Assembly: GCF_001832885.1 (NCBI RefSeq)
Contig: NZ_MKIQ01000001.1
Span: forward strand, 1 to 37,016
Direction: 5' to 3'
Length of the DNA stretch: 37,016 bases
Source: Floricoccus penangensis
GTDB lineage: Bacteria > Bacillota > Bacilli > Lactobacillales > Streptococcaceae
Shown here: positions 15,173 through 24,821 of the stretch, piece by piece
How positions within the stretch are numbered: position 1 is the stretch's first letter
Layout of the letters: the number at the start of each line of letters is the position of its first letter
Made by a program: the position numbers and the translations under genes
The notes under the pieces: generated by a model
Seen by the model: only the letters and a program-made list of their open reading frames with translations
Databases searched by the model: none
What the model was told of the DNA's origin: nothing

Positions 15173-15200
15173 ATTATATATTATTTTTGCTATTTGTAAA
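15173..15200 (-). promoter_or_regulatory. Promoter of the tRNA/5S operon
   Basis: On the minus strand TTTACA (15200-15195), a 16-nt spacer and a perfect TATAAT (15178-15173). It shows the whole 13-tRNA plus 5S array can be made from its own promoter rather than as the tail of an rRNA operon. Confidence 0.8.
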
Positions 15201-15232
15201 GAGTAAATTTAAACTTTTTTTAAATTTACTCT
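15200..15232 (-). terminator. AT-rich hairpin at the end of the DUF998 gene
   Basis: A perfect 14-bp stem AGAGTAAATTTAAA/TTTAAATTTACTCT that includes the DUF998 stop codon and abuts the tRNA promoter -35. Only three T follow on the minus strand, so termination may be weak and some readthrough into the tRNA operon is possible. Confidence 0.6.
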
Positions 15233-16392
15233 AAAATCACATCATATGACTTAATAGCAATACCTGATAAAGATTGTAAATTTTGAAATAATAGTAAAAT
15301 CCACGCAAATGCTAAAATAAATGCAATTAATTCAAATGCAGTTAATGATAAATAACCAACATTTTGGAACAAAACATTAGCAACAACTAATAGTGCCGCA
15401 ATTCCATATGAAATTGTCAAAAATTCTTTTTTAACATTTGGTAATAACCATCTAAGACCAATTATCATTATTACAATCATATAAACTAACATATTTGCTG
15501 ACTTGTCATGCAGTACATGCCAATAGGTATCTTTATTATTTGGAAAAATACCAACGCCCGCTAAACTAAGTGCTGTAATTGTCATTAAAACATGTAGAAT
15601 CATTAATCCGGTATTTTTAGGCATATTTTCCTTCAAAATACTAAAAATATAATCTGTAAGTGTAAGTAAAAGAAATGCTGATAATATAAGCGTTAAGTTG
15701 AATTGCCATGAAGAAGCAGCTTTTGCAGTTCCTAGAAAACTAAGGTTAACATGCCACCATTGTAAGTTTCTATTAGAAATCATTGCCATAAATACTCCAC
15801 CGATAATTACCACAGTAAATAAGGTTATTATTCTAGTTGGTGTGATAGTTACTGCAAAGTAGATCATTAGATAATTAATAACTGCTACAAAAATAAAGAA
15901 TAAAAATGTTGATGTGTATATATCAAACTTAGCACCTTCAAAAATAATACTAAAAAGCCAAAATATAGCTAACAAAACCATTCCTAACATTACTGCAAAT
16001 GAAATTAAAAGAACTGGGAAATTCCTCCAATATATATTCTTTAAATTTTTTTGAGCACTCCTTTTACCTTTAATAAAGAAAATGGCGAATGAGATGATAC
16101 CAGTTAAAAGTCCTAAAACAATTGTCATTGTAGAAATTGAAACGGTATTTGCTCCTGTAAAGGAAATATAATTTATTTTTTCATAAAATTTGAAGTATAC
16201 AAAAAATGCAATACTAGCTAAAATAGATGGAACAAGAAACCATCTCAAAGAAATATTTTGTCCACTTTGAATATTCTCTAATTTTTCAATGACAATTCTA
16301 TCACCATCAATTTTTACTTGTAGTTCATCAGAGGAATGTAAATTCAAATCTTTTTTTACCTCTTCTGGCAACTGTATCTTAGTTTCAGTCAT
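15226..16392 (-). CDS. DUF998-type membrane protein with AbrB-like N-terminus
   Basis: A 388-residue protein. Residues ~1-38 (IQLPEEVKKDLNLHSSDELQVKIDGDRIVIEKL in pattern) look like a SpoVT/AbrB swapped-hairpin domain. About ten membrane segments follow from residue 48 to 375. In the middle, GVGIFPNN and WHVLHDKSA resemble the conserved blocks of the DUF998 family. The function is unknown. A DNA-binding-like fold tethered to a membrane bundle suggests sensing, but the AbrB-like part could simply be a dimerisation module. It lies downstream of guaB behind a strong terminator, so it is a separate transcript. Confidence 0.72.
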   Translation of the reverse strand: MTETKIQLPEEVKKDLNLHSSDELQVKIDGDRIVIEKLENIQSGQNISLRWFLVPSILASIAFFVYFKFYEKINYISFTGANTVSISTMTIVLGLLTGIISFAIFFIKGKRSAQKNLKNIYWRNFPVLLISFAVMLGMVLLAIFWLFSIIFEGAKFDIYTSTFLFFIFVAVINYLMIYFAVTITPTRIITLFTVVIIGGVFMAMISNRNLQWWHVNLSFLGTAKAASSWQFNLTLILSAFLLLTLTDYIFSILKENMPKNTGLMILHVLMTITALSLAGVGIFPNNKDTYWHVLHDKSANMLVYMIVIMIIGLRWLLPNVKKEFLTISYGIAALLVVANVLFQNVGYLSLTAFELIAFILAFAWILLLFQNLQSLSGIAIKSYDVILE

Positions 16393-16462
16393 TAATAATC
16401 TCCTATAAAATTGAACTCTAATTGTCTTAATTATAAACTATAAAATTTTATTACTCAAATTT

Positions 16463-16496
16463 AAAAAAGATCAAGCATACTTTACTTGATCTTTTT
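16463..16496 (-). terminator. guaB terminator
   Basis: A 12-bp stem AAAAAGATCAAG/CTTGATCTTTTT (16464-16475, 16485-16496) with a 9-nt loop, followed on the minus strand by TTAAATTTG after the T-rich arm. Confidence 0.85.
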
Positions 16497-16507
16497 ACTT
16501 ATCTCTA

Positions 16508-18059
<1,552 letters not shown>

Positions 18060-18100
18060 TACAATTAAACTTTTTGATATGTTCTTTTAATATCTTTCTT

Positions 18101-18766
18101 TTATTTCTTTTCTTCCCTATATAGAATCCACATTAGTACTCCAAATGGAATCATTAAAAGAAAGATTGTATTATTTCCCATATAATTACTTAATTTAGCA
18201 GATAGATATGCTCCAAATGCAAAAGCCAGTACCACTAAAAAAGTATTTCTTGCTTTTCTAAGATATATAGGATCTCTTTCGCTTATACCTTGAGCAAGAA
18301 AAACTGAGAAGCTTTTTAAATTTCCCGTCATCATAATATTTGCATATGGTGTACCACGAACATGTTTGAAGGTTTCTGCCTGGATAGCCGCAAAGAATGC
18401 TAATAGTGCAACTGTCAATTGATTATAAGATGTCATGGAAGACAGACCAATAATAAAAATCCCTACAAACATTAAAGTTGCAGATGTCAGGTACCATGGA
18501 CCTCTCTTATAGATAATCTTCTTTCGGATAAAGTAGGTAAACATTGCTCCTATTATGAAACATACGATTGGTAAGAGGTAGCTTAGTGCACTCCAATACC
18601 TACCTGCAGCTAGCTCCATCATAAGATAAATCATATTTCCTGTCTGCATACCAGAGAAATGACCACCTTGTGTTTTAAAACTGTAAGCATCCATAAAACC
18701 TCCGATGAAAGTCAGCATTGATGCTGTCCTCAGTCGTTCTGCCATATGGTAACTTTTTTTATTCAT
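18101..18766 (-). CDS. DUF1275 (YoaK-like) membrane protein
   Basis: A 221-residue protein with about six membrane segments. The N-terminus has the DUF1275 pattern TFIGGFMDAYSFKTQGGHFSGMQTGN-like (GGFMDAY, QTGNMIYL), and the middle RGTPYANIMMTGNLKS repeats the TGN motif. The family is common and its function unresolved; membrane transport is often assumed. SD TAAGGAG. It starts 21 bases after rlmH on the same strand, so the two may share a transcript. Confidence 0.85.
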   Translation of the reverse strand: MNKKSYHMAERLRTASMLTFIGGFMDAYSFKTQGGHFSGMQTGNMIYLMMELAAGRYWSALSYLLPIVCFIIGAMFTYFIRKKIIYKRGPWYLTSATLMFVGIFIIGLSSMTSYNQLTVALLAFFAAIQAETFKHVRGTPYANIMMTGNLKSFSVFLAQGISERDPIYLRKARNTFLVVLAFAFGAYLSAKLSNYMGNNTIFLLMIPFGVLMWILYREEKK

Positions 18767-18787
18767 TTGTAACTCCTTAAATTTTTA

Positions 18788-19267
18788 TCACTTGTGATAC
18801 TCACTACCTCGATTAATCATTTGAGCTCGATATATCTGTTCAACTAGTACTAATCTCATTAATTGATGAGGTAGCGTGAATCTACCAAAAGAAATTTGTA
18901 AATCAGCTCTTTTATACACATCGTCTGATAATCCTAGTGATCCTCCAATCACAAAGACAACATTTTGTGCACCATAGACTTCAAAATCTTTCATTTTCTC
19001 AGCTAATTCTTCGCTGGTCATCAACTTCCCTTTAATTGCTAAAACGATAAGTTTATCTTGGGGTGAAATTTTTTCAAGAATTTTTTGTCCCTCTTTATTT
19101 TTAACAAGTTCTTTTTCCTTATCACTTGCTTTATCTGGGATCTTTTCATCTGATAATTCAATTACCTCAAGTGGGAGCATGGTGGTCATTCTTTTTTTGT
19201 ACTCATCTATACCTTGCTTAAGATATTTTTCTTTTAGTTTTCCAACTACTACTAATTTTAATTTCAT
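18788..19267 (-). CDS. rlmH: 23S rRNA (pseudouridine1915-N3)-methyltransferase RlmH
   Basis: A 159-residue SPOUT methyltransferase that methylates pseudouridine 1915 in helix 69 of 23S rRNA, using S-adenosylmethionine. Motifs: start [20 protein letters not shown] in pattern, [13 protein letters not shown] for the cofactor knot, and the C-terminus [26 protein letters not shown]-like (QIYRA, YHK end). Normal family length. Its position directly left of htrA/parB/oriC is the standard arrangement in Streptococcaceae. Confidence 0.96.
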   Translation of the reverse strand: MKLKLVVVGKLKEKYLKQGIDEYKKRMTTMLPLEVIELSDEKIPDKASDKEKELVKNKEGQKILEKISPQDKLIVLAIKGKLMTSEELAEKMKDFEVYGAQNVVFVIGGSLGLSDDVYKRADLQISFGRFTLPHQLMRLVLVEQIYRAQMINRGSEYHK

Positions 19268-19413
19268 AAATTTATTTTATCATAGTTTTCCCCATTGAAA
19301 ATACTTTTGAAAGCTTTATTTATCAACAATTTCTAAAAACCATCCACATTTCTGTGGAAAACTTTTAATCTTTTCCACTTACTAACAGAATTCAGTATAG
19401 TTATTAACAAAAA

Positions 19414-19422
19414 TGTGGATAA
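19414..19422 (-). promoter_or_regulatory. DnaA box in the rlmH-htrA intergenic region
   Basis: TGTGGATAA on the plus strand, a perfect 9-mer box on the minus strand. CATCCACA and TCTGTGGA nearby (19350-19370) are weaker matches. It could join the origin complex or regulate htrA. Confidence 0.7.
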
Positions 19423-19451
19423 CTTTGCTTAACATTTTTATTTATAAGGCT

Positions 19452-19484
19452 TTTAAGGTATTATTAAGTTTGTGGAAATAAAAT
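19452..19484 (+). promoter_or_regulatory. CiaR-type site and promoter of htrA
   Basis: TTTAAG-N5-ATTAAG (19452-19468) fits the streptococcal CiaR direct repeat (NTTAAG-N5-WTTAAG). A -10 TAAAAT lies 10 nt further on (19479-19484). As I recall, pneumococcal CiaR-activated promoters have this spacing and htrA is one of them. The CiaRH genes are not in the window. Confidence 0.65.
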
Positions 19485-19510
19485 TAATAAAAAAATAACA
19501 AGGAGATAAT

Positions 19511-20782
19511 ATGGCAAAAAATAATTTCATTGGTACTGTCTTAGCTGGTGTGGCAGGTGGTGCTCTTGCACTAGGTGGAAACGCTGTTTATCAAAATAAT
19601 TTTGCAAATACACCCAGCACAACTACTACTACAACAACAAATAATGGAAAATCAACTACCAAAGTATCATATGTTGTTGAAAGTGATACAACAAAAGCAA
19701 TTGATAAGGTTTCTGATGCAGTCGTATCTGTTATCAATTATCAAAAGAAACAATCAGGAACTTCACTTGAAGATTTTTTAAATGGTAATTTTGATCAAAA
19801 TGGCAATGATGATGCAAAAGAAGAAGAAGCTGGTGAAGGTAGTGGTGTAATATATAAGAAAGATGGAAAAACTGCCTATGTGGTTACTAATAATCACGTA
19901 GTTGAAGGTGCTAGCAGTTTAGAAGTAATGCTTTCTACAGGTGAGAAAGTTAAGGGTGAACTTGTAGGTAAAGATGCATTTAGTGATTTAGCTGTTATCA
20001 AAATAGATGGTAGTAAGGTTAAAAATACTGCTGAATTTGGTGATTCTAGTACTCTTAAGGTTGGTGAACCCGCAATTGCTATTGGATCACCTCTTGGAAG
20101 CCAGTATGCAAACTCAGCAACTCAAGGTATAATTTCAAGTCTAAATAGACAAGTAACTTCACAAAATGATAATCGTGAAACTGTAAGTATTAATGCAATT
20201 CAAACTGATGCTGCTATCAATCCAGGTAACTCAGGAGGTGCTTTAATTAATATTAAAGGACAAGTAATTGGGATTAATTCAAGTAAAATCGCATCAACCT
20301 CATCTAGCGTAAATGGAATTTCAGTTGAAGGTATGGGATTTGCTATTCCTTCAAATGATGTCCAAAGTATTATTGATAAATTAGAAAAAGATGGACAAGT
20401 GTCTCGTCCTGCTTTGGGTATTGAGATGAAAAATCTAGCTGATATCCCTAAAGAGTCTATTGATAAATCTCTTAAACTTCCAGAAGATGTTACAAGTGGT
20501 GTTGTGGTAACAAATGTTCAATCTAACATGCCCGCTGAAAAAGCTGGTTTGAAGAAATATGATGTAATCACTAAATTAGGTGATGTAGATACCCCAACTT
20601 ATATTGAGTTACAATCTGCTCTCTATAAATTGAATATCGGAGATACAGTAAAAGTTACTTATTATAGAAATGGTAAGAAGGAAACAACAGATGTAAAACT
20701 TACTGAATCAAATAAGAATTTGAAACAATCTCAAAATAGTAATGACCAAAAGCAAGATAATAGTAACAGTGGTCGAAACTAA
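19511..20782 (+). CDS. htrA: Membrane-anchored serine protease HtrA (DegP family)
   Basis: A 423-residue surface protease that degrades misfolded exported proteins. An N-terminal membrane anchor (~5-25) is followed by a Thr-rich linker. The trypsin-like domain (~60-290) carries the triad His129 (TNNHVVEG), Asp159 (FSDLAVIK) and Ser241 (NPGNSGGAL). A single PDZ domain lies at ~300-395 (GVVVTNVQSNMPAEKAGLKK), and a Gln/Asn-rich tail ends the protein. SD AAGGAGA. It is the usual neighbour of parB at the origin in streptococci. A terminator separates the two. Confidence 0.96.
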   Translation: MAKNNFIGTVLAGVAGGALALGGNAVYQNNFANTPSTTTTTTTNNGKSTTKVSYVVESDTTKAIDKVSDAVVSVINYQKKQSGTSLEDFLNGNFDQNGNDDAKEEEAGEGSGVIYKKDGKTAYVVTNNHVVEGASSLEVMLSTGEKVKGELVGKDAFSDLAVIKIDGSKVKNTAEFGDSSTLKVGEPAIAIGSPLGSQYANSATQGIISSLNRQVTSQNDNRETVSINAIQTDAAINPGNSGGALINIKGQVIGINSSKIASTSSSVNGISVEGMGFAIPSNDVQSIIDKLEKDGQVSRPALGIEMKNLADIPKESIDKSLKLPEDVTSGVVVTNVQSNMPAEKAGLKKYDVITKLGDVDTPTYIELQSALYKLNIGDTVKVTYYRNGKKETTDVKLTESNKNLKQSQNSNDQKQDNSNSGRN

Positions 20783-20795
20783 AAAATATTTATCG

Positions 20796-20825
20796 AGCGG
20801 TCCTAAAGGGCTGCTTTTTTTATTA
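20796..20825 (+). terminator. htrA terminator
   Basis: Stem AGCGGTCC/GGGCTGCT (20796-20803, 20808-20815, two G-U pairs) with loop TAAA and a T-run. Confidence 0.88.
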
Positions 20826-20840
20826 TAAAAAATTTTAATT

Positions 20841-20856
20841 TGTTTCACGTGAAACT
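20841..20856. promoter_or_regulatory. parS centromere site
   Basis: TGTTTCACGTGAAACT matches the 16-bp consensus TGTTTCACGTGAAACA at 15 positions. It is the loading site for the ParB encoded 35 bases downstream, which then recruits SMC to the origin. It is the only full match I found in the window. Confidence 0.95.
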
Positions 20857-20871
20857 TGCCTTTATAAAATC

Positions 20872-20888
20872 ATTAACTTAAAATTAAG
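20872..20888 (+). promoter_or_regulatory. Possible second CiaR-like repeat before parB
   Basis: ATTAAC-N5-ATTAAG, one mismatch to the CiaR direct repeat, ending two bases before the parB ATG. The place is too close to the start codon for a normal activator site; AT-rich chance is likely, though it may be a roadblock or coincidence. Confidence 0.25.
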
Positions 20889-20890
20889 AT

Positions 20891-21688
20891 ATGAAAAATG
20901 ATGAAATCAATGAAGAAATTAAAAAAATAAAAATATCTGACATTACGGCCAATCCATATCAACCTAGATTGAATTTTAACGAAGAAAAATTGGAAGAATT
21001 AGCAAAATCAATCAGAGAAAATGGTATCTTACAGCCAATAATTGTTCGCAAATCAGGAGTATTTGGTTATCAAATACTTGCAGGAGAGAGACGATTTAGA
21101 GCATCAATTATTGCAGGATTAGATGAAATTCCCGCAATAGTAAGAGAGATTAGTGATCAAAAAATGATGACTCTGTCCATTCTTGAAAACCTTCAAAGAG
21201 ATGATATGACAGCAATTGAGGAAGCAAAAGCTTATAAAAATTTAGTTGATAAAACAGATATGACTCATCAAGAAATTGCACAAACCCTAGGAAAATCAAG
21301 ACCATATGTTTCAAACATGATTCGTATACTAAATCTTCCTATGAGTATCCTTAGACTATTAGATGAAAACTTAATAAGTCCTGGTCACGCGCGTGTACTT
21401 CTCTCACTTGACAATAAAAATGACCAAGAAAAAATTGCTAAACAAATAATCACAGATAAAATTTCAGTCCGACAATTAGAAAATATTGTTTCATCCATCA
21501 AAGAAAAAAATAACCAAGAAAAAAAATCGAAGAATAAAAATATTTTTTCTAAGGAAATTGAAGAAATATTATCTCGAAAATTTGGTATCAATGTATCGAT
21601 AAAAAATAGTGGTAATTCCAAAGGAAAAATCGAAATTCCTTTTTCAAATTTAGAAGAATTGAATCGAATTATAGACGATTTACTTTGA
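20891..21688 (+). CDS. parB: Chromosome partitioning protein ParB (Spo0J)
   Basis: A 265-residue CTP-dependent DNA clamp that loads at parS and spreads to recruit SMC near the origin. The N-terminal nucleotide-binding part has NPYQPR, ELAKSIRENGILQPIIVR and the GERRFRA motif (~73). ENLQRDDMTAIEEA follows, then a helix-turn-helix QEIAQTLGKSRPYVSNMIRI at ~130-150. The C-terminal ~60 residues form the dimerisation part after a Lys-rich linker. No ParA/Soj gene is adjacent, typical of Streptococcaceae. There is no clear SD before ATG 20891 (only TTAAGA), suggesting weak initiation. Confidence 0.96.
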   Translation: MKNDEINEEIKKIKISDITANPYQPRLNFNEEKLEELAKSIRENGILQPIIVRKSGVFGYQILAGERRFRASIIAGLDEIPAIVREISDQKMMTLSILENLQRDDMTAIEEAKAYKNLVDKTDMTHQEIAQTLGKSRPYVSNMIRILNLPMSILRLLDENLISPGHARVLLSLDNKNDQEKIAKQIITDKISVRQLENIVSSIKEKNNQEKKSKNKNIFSKEIEEILSRKFGINVSIKNSGNSKGKIEIPFSNLEELNRIIDDLL

Positions 21689-21702
21689 ATATTATAATCA
21701 AC

Positions 21703-21742
21703 AAAAGTATCCACAGGCTAAATTCAGCCTGTGGATACTTTT
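21703..21742 (+). terminator. parB terminator hairpin made of two inverted DnaA-like boxes
   Basis: A perfect 17-bp inverted repeat (21703-21719 and 21726-21742) with a 6-nt loop; arms read AAAAGTATCCACAGGCT and its complement. Each arm contains GTATCCACA, one mismatch from the DnaA box, and the downstream arm ends in a T-run. It can act both as intrinsic terminator and as a paired DnaA site. Confidence 0.85.
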
Positions 21743-22018
21743 ATTTTAATATACAATTATTTACACAAAAAAAGCTAAATTCACAGGCTGTTAGACTTTT
21801 TTATCCACAAGTTGTTAAAAACTCTTGGAACCCTTTAATTTACTGAAATTTTTATACACATTTTACTGTTAATTGATTAGTTATTTTGGATAGTTATCCA
21901 CTTTATACACAACTATTAATTTTCATCCTAAAATACTGTTAATTTCTTATTCACAATTTATTTTTCCTGTGGATATATTTTAAAATAAATAGTTTTTCTT
22001 TCTAAAATATGTGGATAA
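21707..22018. other. oriC: oriC part 1: DnaA-box cluster upstream of dnaA
   Basis: Perfect boxes: TTATCCACA 21801-21809 (+) and TGTGGATAA 22010-22018 (minus-strand box). One-mismatch boxes: 21707-21715, 21730-21738, 21852-21860 (TTATACACA), 21894-21902 (TTATCCACT), 21903-21911 (TTATACACA), 21947-21955 (TTATTCACA) and 21968-21976 (TGTGGATAT). The boxes at 21894 and 21903 abut head to tail. An AT-rich stretch lies at 21973-22010. This corresponds to the upstream origin sub-region known in Bacillus subtilis, and also covers the dnaA promoter, implying autoregulation. Confidence 0.9.
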
Positions 22019-22071
22019 CTTTTATAAAAAGTGTTATCATAGCTATACTGATTTTTTATGAAAGGAGCACC

Positions 22072-23445
22072 ATGACTCTAGATAATCTCGAACAACAGTT
22101 TTGGAATAGAATAAAGGAACTGGCTAAAGAAAATATCAAGCCCGCTGCCTATGATTATTTTATTGAGTCTGCCAATTTGCTTTCAATTCAAGATAATGAT
22201 GCTAAAGTGTTAGTACCGACAACCTTCCACGAACCTTTTTGGCGCAGTCAAGAAGATTTAGTTACCACTGCAGGTTTTGAAGTATACGGTGATAAGATTT
22301 CTTATAGTATATTTGCAGCTGAAAAGACATCAGATGAACAAATAGCTGAACTAAGTGGTAGTTCAATTTCAGAAGATGGCCAAGAACAGCTCAAACCAAC
22401 AGTCACTCAAAAGGAAGATACTGGCATTAAGTCTGACTACACTTTTGAAAATTTCGTTCAAGGAGAAGGAAATAAGTGGACTCTAGCAGCTGCTATTGCT
22501 GCAAGTGATTCACCTGGTAAACTTTATAATCCCTTATTTATATATGGTGGGGCAGGACTTGGTAAAACTCATCTAATGCATGCTATCGGTAATGAAATAT
22601 TAGAAGATAATCCACGTGCAAAAGTTAAATATGTATCAAGTGAAACATTCGTTAACGACTATGTTAACGCTACACGTAAAAATAAAATGGATGAGTTTAC
22701 CAAAACTTACCGTAGTTTAGACTTATTACTACTTGACGATATTCAATTTTTCAGTGGTAAAGAAGGAACCTTAAATGAGTTTTTCTCAACCTTCAATGCA
22801 TTGTATGATAAAGAGAGTCAAATTGTTCTTACAAGTGATAGATTGCCACAAGAACTTAACAATCTAGAAGAGCGTTTAGTTTCTCGTTTCTCATGGGGAC
22901 TAACTACGGACATTACACCTCCCGATTATGAAACACGAATGGCAATACTACTTAATCTTGCTGAAAAATCTGAAATTCATTTTGATGATAAAACGCTAGG
23001 ATATATTGCTGGTCAGATTGACTCTAATATTCGTGAGCTCGAAGGAGCATTCAATAGGGTAGAATTTGTTACTAAAACTAGTGGCGTATCCTCAGCAAAT
23101 ATTGAGATGGCAGAAAAAGCTCTCGAAGGATTGAAAGCCAAAAGCGCAATAGCTACAAAAGTAATAACTACAAAAGATATTCAGTCTGCAGTTGCTAAAC
23201 ACTATCGCATTACTCGTGATGAGATAGTAGGTAAGAAAAGATTAAAGCAAATCGCCTTTCCAAGACAAGTAGCAATGTACCTAACAAGAGAACTAACTGA
23301 TAGCAGTCTTCCAAAGATAGGTGCTGATTTTGGTGGTAAGGATCATACTACAGTAATGTATGCCTATGATAAGATAAAAGACATGATGAAAATTGATGCT
23401 GAACTTCAAAAAGATATTGATAGCATTAAAAGTAATTTAAAATAA
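22072..23445 (+). CDS. dnaA: Chromosomal replication initiator DnaA
   Basis: A 457-residue AAA+ initiator. Domain I (~1-80) begins [20 protein letters not shown] in pattern; a short linker (domain II) follows. Domain III has Walker [10 protein letters not shown] (~160-170), Walker [15 protein letters not shown], and the sensor region TSDRLPQEL. Domain IV (~340-457) carries the DNA-binding signature [19 protein letters not shown]. The frame remains open for 21 codons upstream to 22009, but ATG 22072 has a proper SD (AAAGGAG) and matches known N-termini. Flanked by DnaA boxes on both sides. Confidence 0.98.
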   Translation: MTLDNLEQQFWNRIKELAKENIKPAAYDYFIESANLLSIQDNDAKVLVPTTFHEPFWRSQEDLVTTAGFEVYGDKISYSIFAAEKTSDEQIAELSGSSISEDGQEQLKPTVTQKEDTGIKSDYTFENFVQGEGNKWTLAAAIAASDSPGKLYNPLFIYGGAGLGKTHLMHAIGNEILEDNPRAKVKYVSSETFVNDYVNATRKNKMDEFTKTYRSLDLLLLDDIQFFSGKEGTLNEFFSTFNALYDKESQIVLTSDRLPQELNNLEERLVSRFSWGLTTDITPPDYETRMAILLNLAEKSEIHFDDKTLGYIAGQIDSNIRELEGAFNRVEFVTKTSGVSSANIEMAEKALEGLKAKSAIATKVITTKDIQSAVAKHYRITRDEIVGKKRLKQIAFPRQVAMYLTRELTDSSLPKIGADFGGKDHTTVMYAYDKIKDMMKIDAELQKDIDSIKSNLK

Positions 23446-23447
23446 CT

Positions 23448-23597
23448 TGGGGATAAGTCCTAAAGTTATTCCAAAATTATCAACAAGTAATCCACAGGGA
23501 TAAGCCCTTTTAGTTTATAGGTTTTTATTACTTATCCCACTTATCCACAGGACTTATTACTATTACTATTTTATTTATAATATTAATATATATATAA
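23448..23597. other. oriC: oriC part 2: DnaA boxes, DnaA-trio repeats and unwinding region
   Basis: Boxes: TGGGGATAA 23448-23456, TTATCAACA 23477-23485, TAATCCACA 23488-23496, TTATCCCAC 23532-23540 and a perfect TTATCCACA 23541-23549, the last two abutting. Directly after the perfect box comes CTTATTACTATTACTATT (about 23553-23570), the trinucleotide pattern of DnaA-trios, followed by ~30 bases of pure A/T (about 23568-23597). This is the layout of the Bacillus subtilis unwinding site between dnaA and dnaN, so initial melting most likely occurs here. Confidence 0.88.
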
Positions 23598-23610
23598 GGA
23601 GTTTGAAAAT

Positions 23611-24753
23611 ATGATAAATTTTTCTATAAATAGAACTGCATTTCTAAATTCATTAAAAATTGTAAAATTAGCAATCAGTTCTAAGGTTGTTATTCCAGCA
23701 TTATCTAAAGTAAAAATTTCAGTTGATAATGAAGGTTTAACATTAACAGGTTCAAATGGTCAAATTTCTATTGAACACTTTTTACCAGTAGCAGATGAAA
23801 ATGCTGGTATGGTTGTTAATGGAAGTGGAGCAATTTTATTAGAAGCAGCTTTCTTTGATAGCATTGTATCTAATTTGCCAGAAGTAACTTTTGATTTTAA
23901 AGAAATCGAGCAAAATCAAGTTTTGATAACTTCAGGAAAGTCTGAAATTACACTTAAAGGATTAGATTCTGAGAATTATCCACGAATCCAAGAAATTTCT
24001 ACTGAAAATCCATTAAAAATTAATGTTGGCCTTTTGAAAAGTATCTTTTCAGAAACTTCATTTGCAGCAAGTACTCAGGAAAGTCGTCCAATCTTAACTG
24101 GTGTCCATCTATTATTACTTGAAAATCAAAAACTTAAAGCAGTAGCAACTGATTCTCACCGTTTGAGCCAAAGAGTCGTTACTCTTGAAAAATTAAGTGA
24201 AAATTTTGATGTAGTAATTCCTAATAAATCAGTTAATGGATTTAAGAGCGTATTTTCTGATGATACTGATGAAATTGAAGTTTTCTTGTCTGATAGTCAA
24301 GTATTATTTAGAAACGATACAACGAGCTTCTATACTCGTCTAGTAGAAGGAAATTATCCAGAAACTAATCGTCTTATCCCAAATGATAGCGACTATACAT
24401 TAGATTTAACTTTTGATACTGCATCACTTCGCCATACAATGGATCGTGCTCGTCTTTTAAGTAGCGCTACTCAAAATGGTACAGTTAAATTAACAATTGA
24501 AAATGATAAAATCATTGCTTCTGTTAACTCACCAGAAGTTGGTAGCGTTCATGAAGAGATTGATGCTATTAAATACGAAGGTGATGATCTTGTAATAAGC
24601 TTCAACCCTCAATTTATGATTGATGCATTAAAAGTTATCCAAGAACCAGAGGTAAGAATTAGATTTATCTCAGGAGTTCGACCTTTTACACTTGTTCCAA
24701 ATAGTGAGAGCGTTGATTTCATCCAATTGATCACCCCGGTAAGAACAAACTAA
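23611..24753 (+). CDS. dnaN: DNA polymerase III sliding clamp (beta subunit)
   Basis: A 380-residue ring-forming processivity clamp made of three similar domains. Starts [20 protein letters not shown]-like; contains the conserved [10 protein letters not shown] (~185), [24 protein letters not shown]-like end with the ITPVR C-terminus. SD AAGGAG 7 nt before ATG 23611, lying in the AT-rich unwinding region of oriC. Probably co-transcribed with dnaA; a terminator follows. Confidence 0.98.
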   Translation: MINFSINRTAFLNSLKIVKLAISSKVVIPALSKVKISVDNEGLTLTGSNGQISIEHFLPVADENAGMVVNGSGAILLEAAFFDSIVSNLPEVTFDFKEIEQNQVLITSGKSEITLKGLDSENYPRIQEISTENPLKINVGLLKSIFSETSFAASTQESRPILTGVHLLLLENQKLKAVATDSHRLSQRVVTLEKLSENFDVVIPNKSVNGFKSVFSDDTDEIEVFLSDSQVLFRNDTTSFYTRLVEGNYPETNRLIPNDSDYTLDLTFDTASLRHTMDRARLLSSATQNGTVKLTIENDKIIASVNSPEVGSVHEEIDAIKYEGDDLVISFNPQFMIDALKVIQEPEVRIRFISGVRPFTLVPNSESVDFIQLITPVRTN

Positions 24754-24775
24754 AATTTTTATTATAATGTGTTAA

Positions 24776-24807
24776 AATAAGGCTAAGAAACTAGTCTTAT
24801 TTTTTTC
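24776..24807 (+). terminator. dnaN terminator
   Basis: Stem AATAAGGCTA/TAGTCTTATT (24776-24785, 24792-24801) followed by seven T. It separates dnaA-dnaN from rexBA, whose start lies 20 bases further. Confidence 0.88.
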
Positions 24808-24821
24808 GTAGTGAGGTGCGC

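Noticed and set aside
22009-22071. 21-codon upstream extension of dnaA
   Set aside because: It starts inside a DnaA box, lacks an SD, and the canonical DnaA N-terminus begins at 22072 behind AAAGGAG.
24763-24768. TATAAT between dnaN and rexB as the rexBA promoter
   Set aside because: A perfect -10, but no acceptable -35, and a terminator hairpin follows almost at the expected start; it may still give low transcription.
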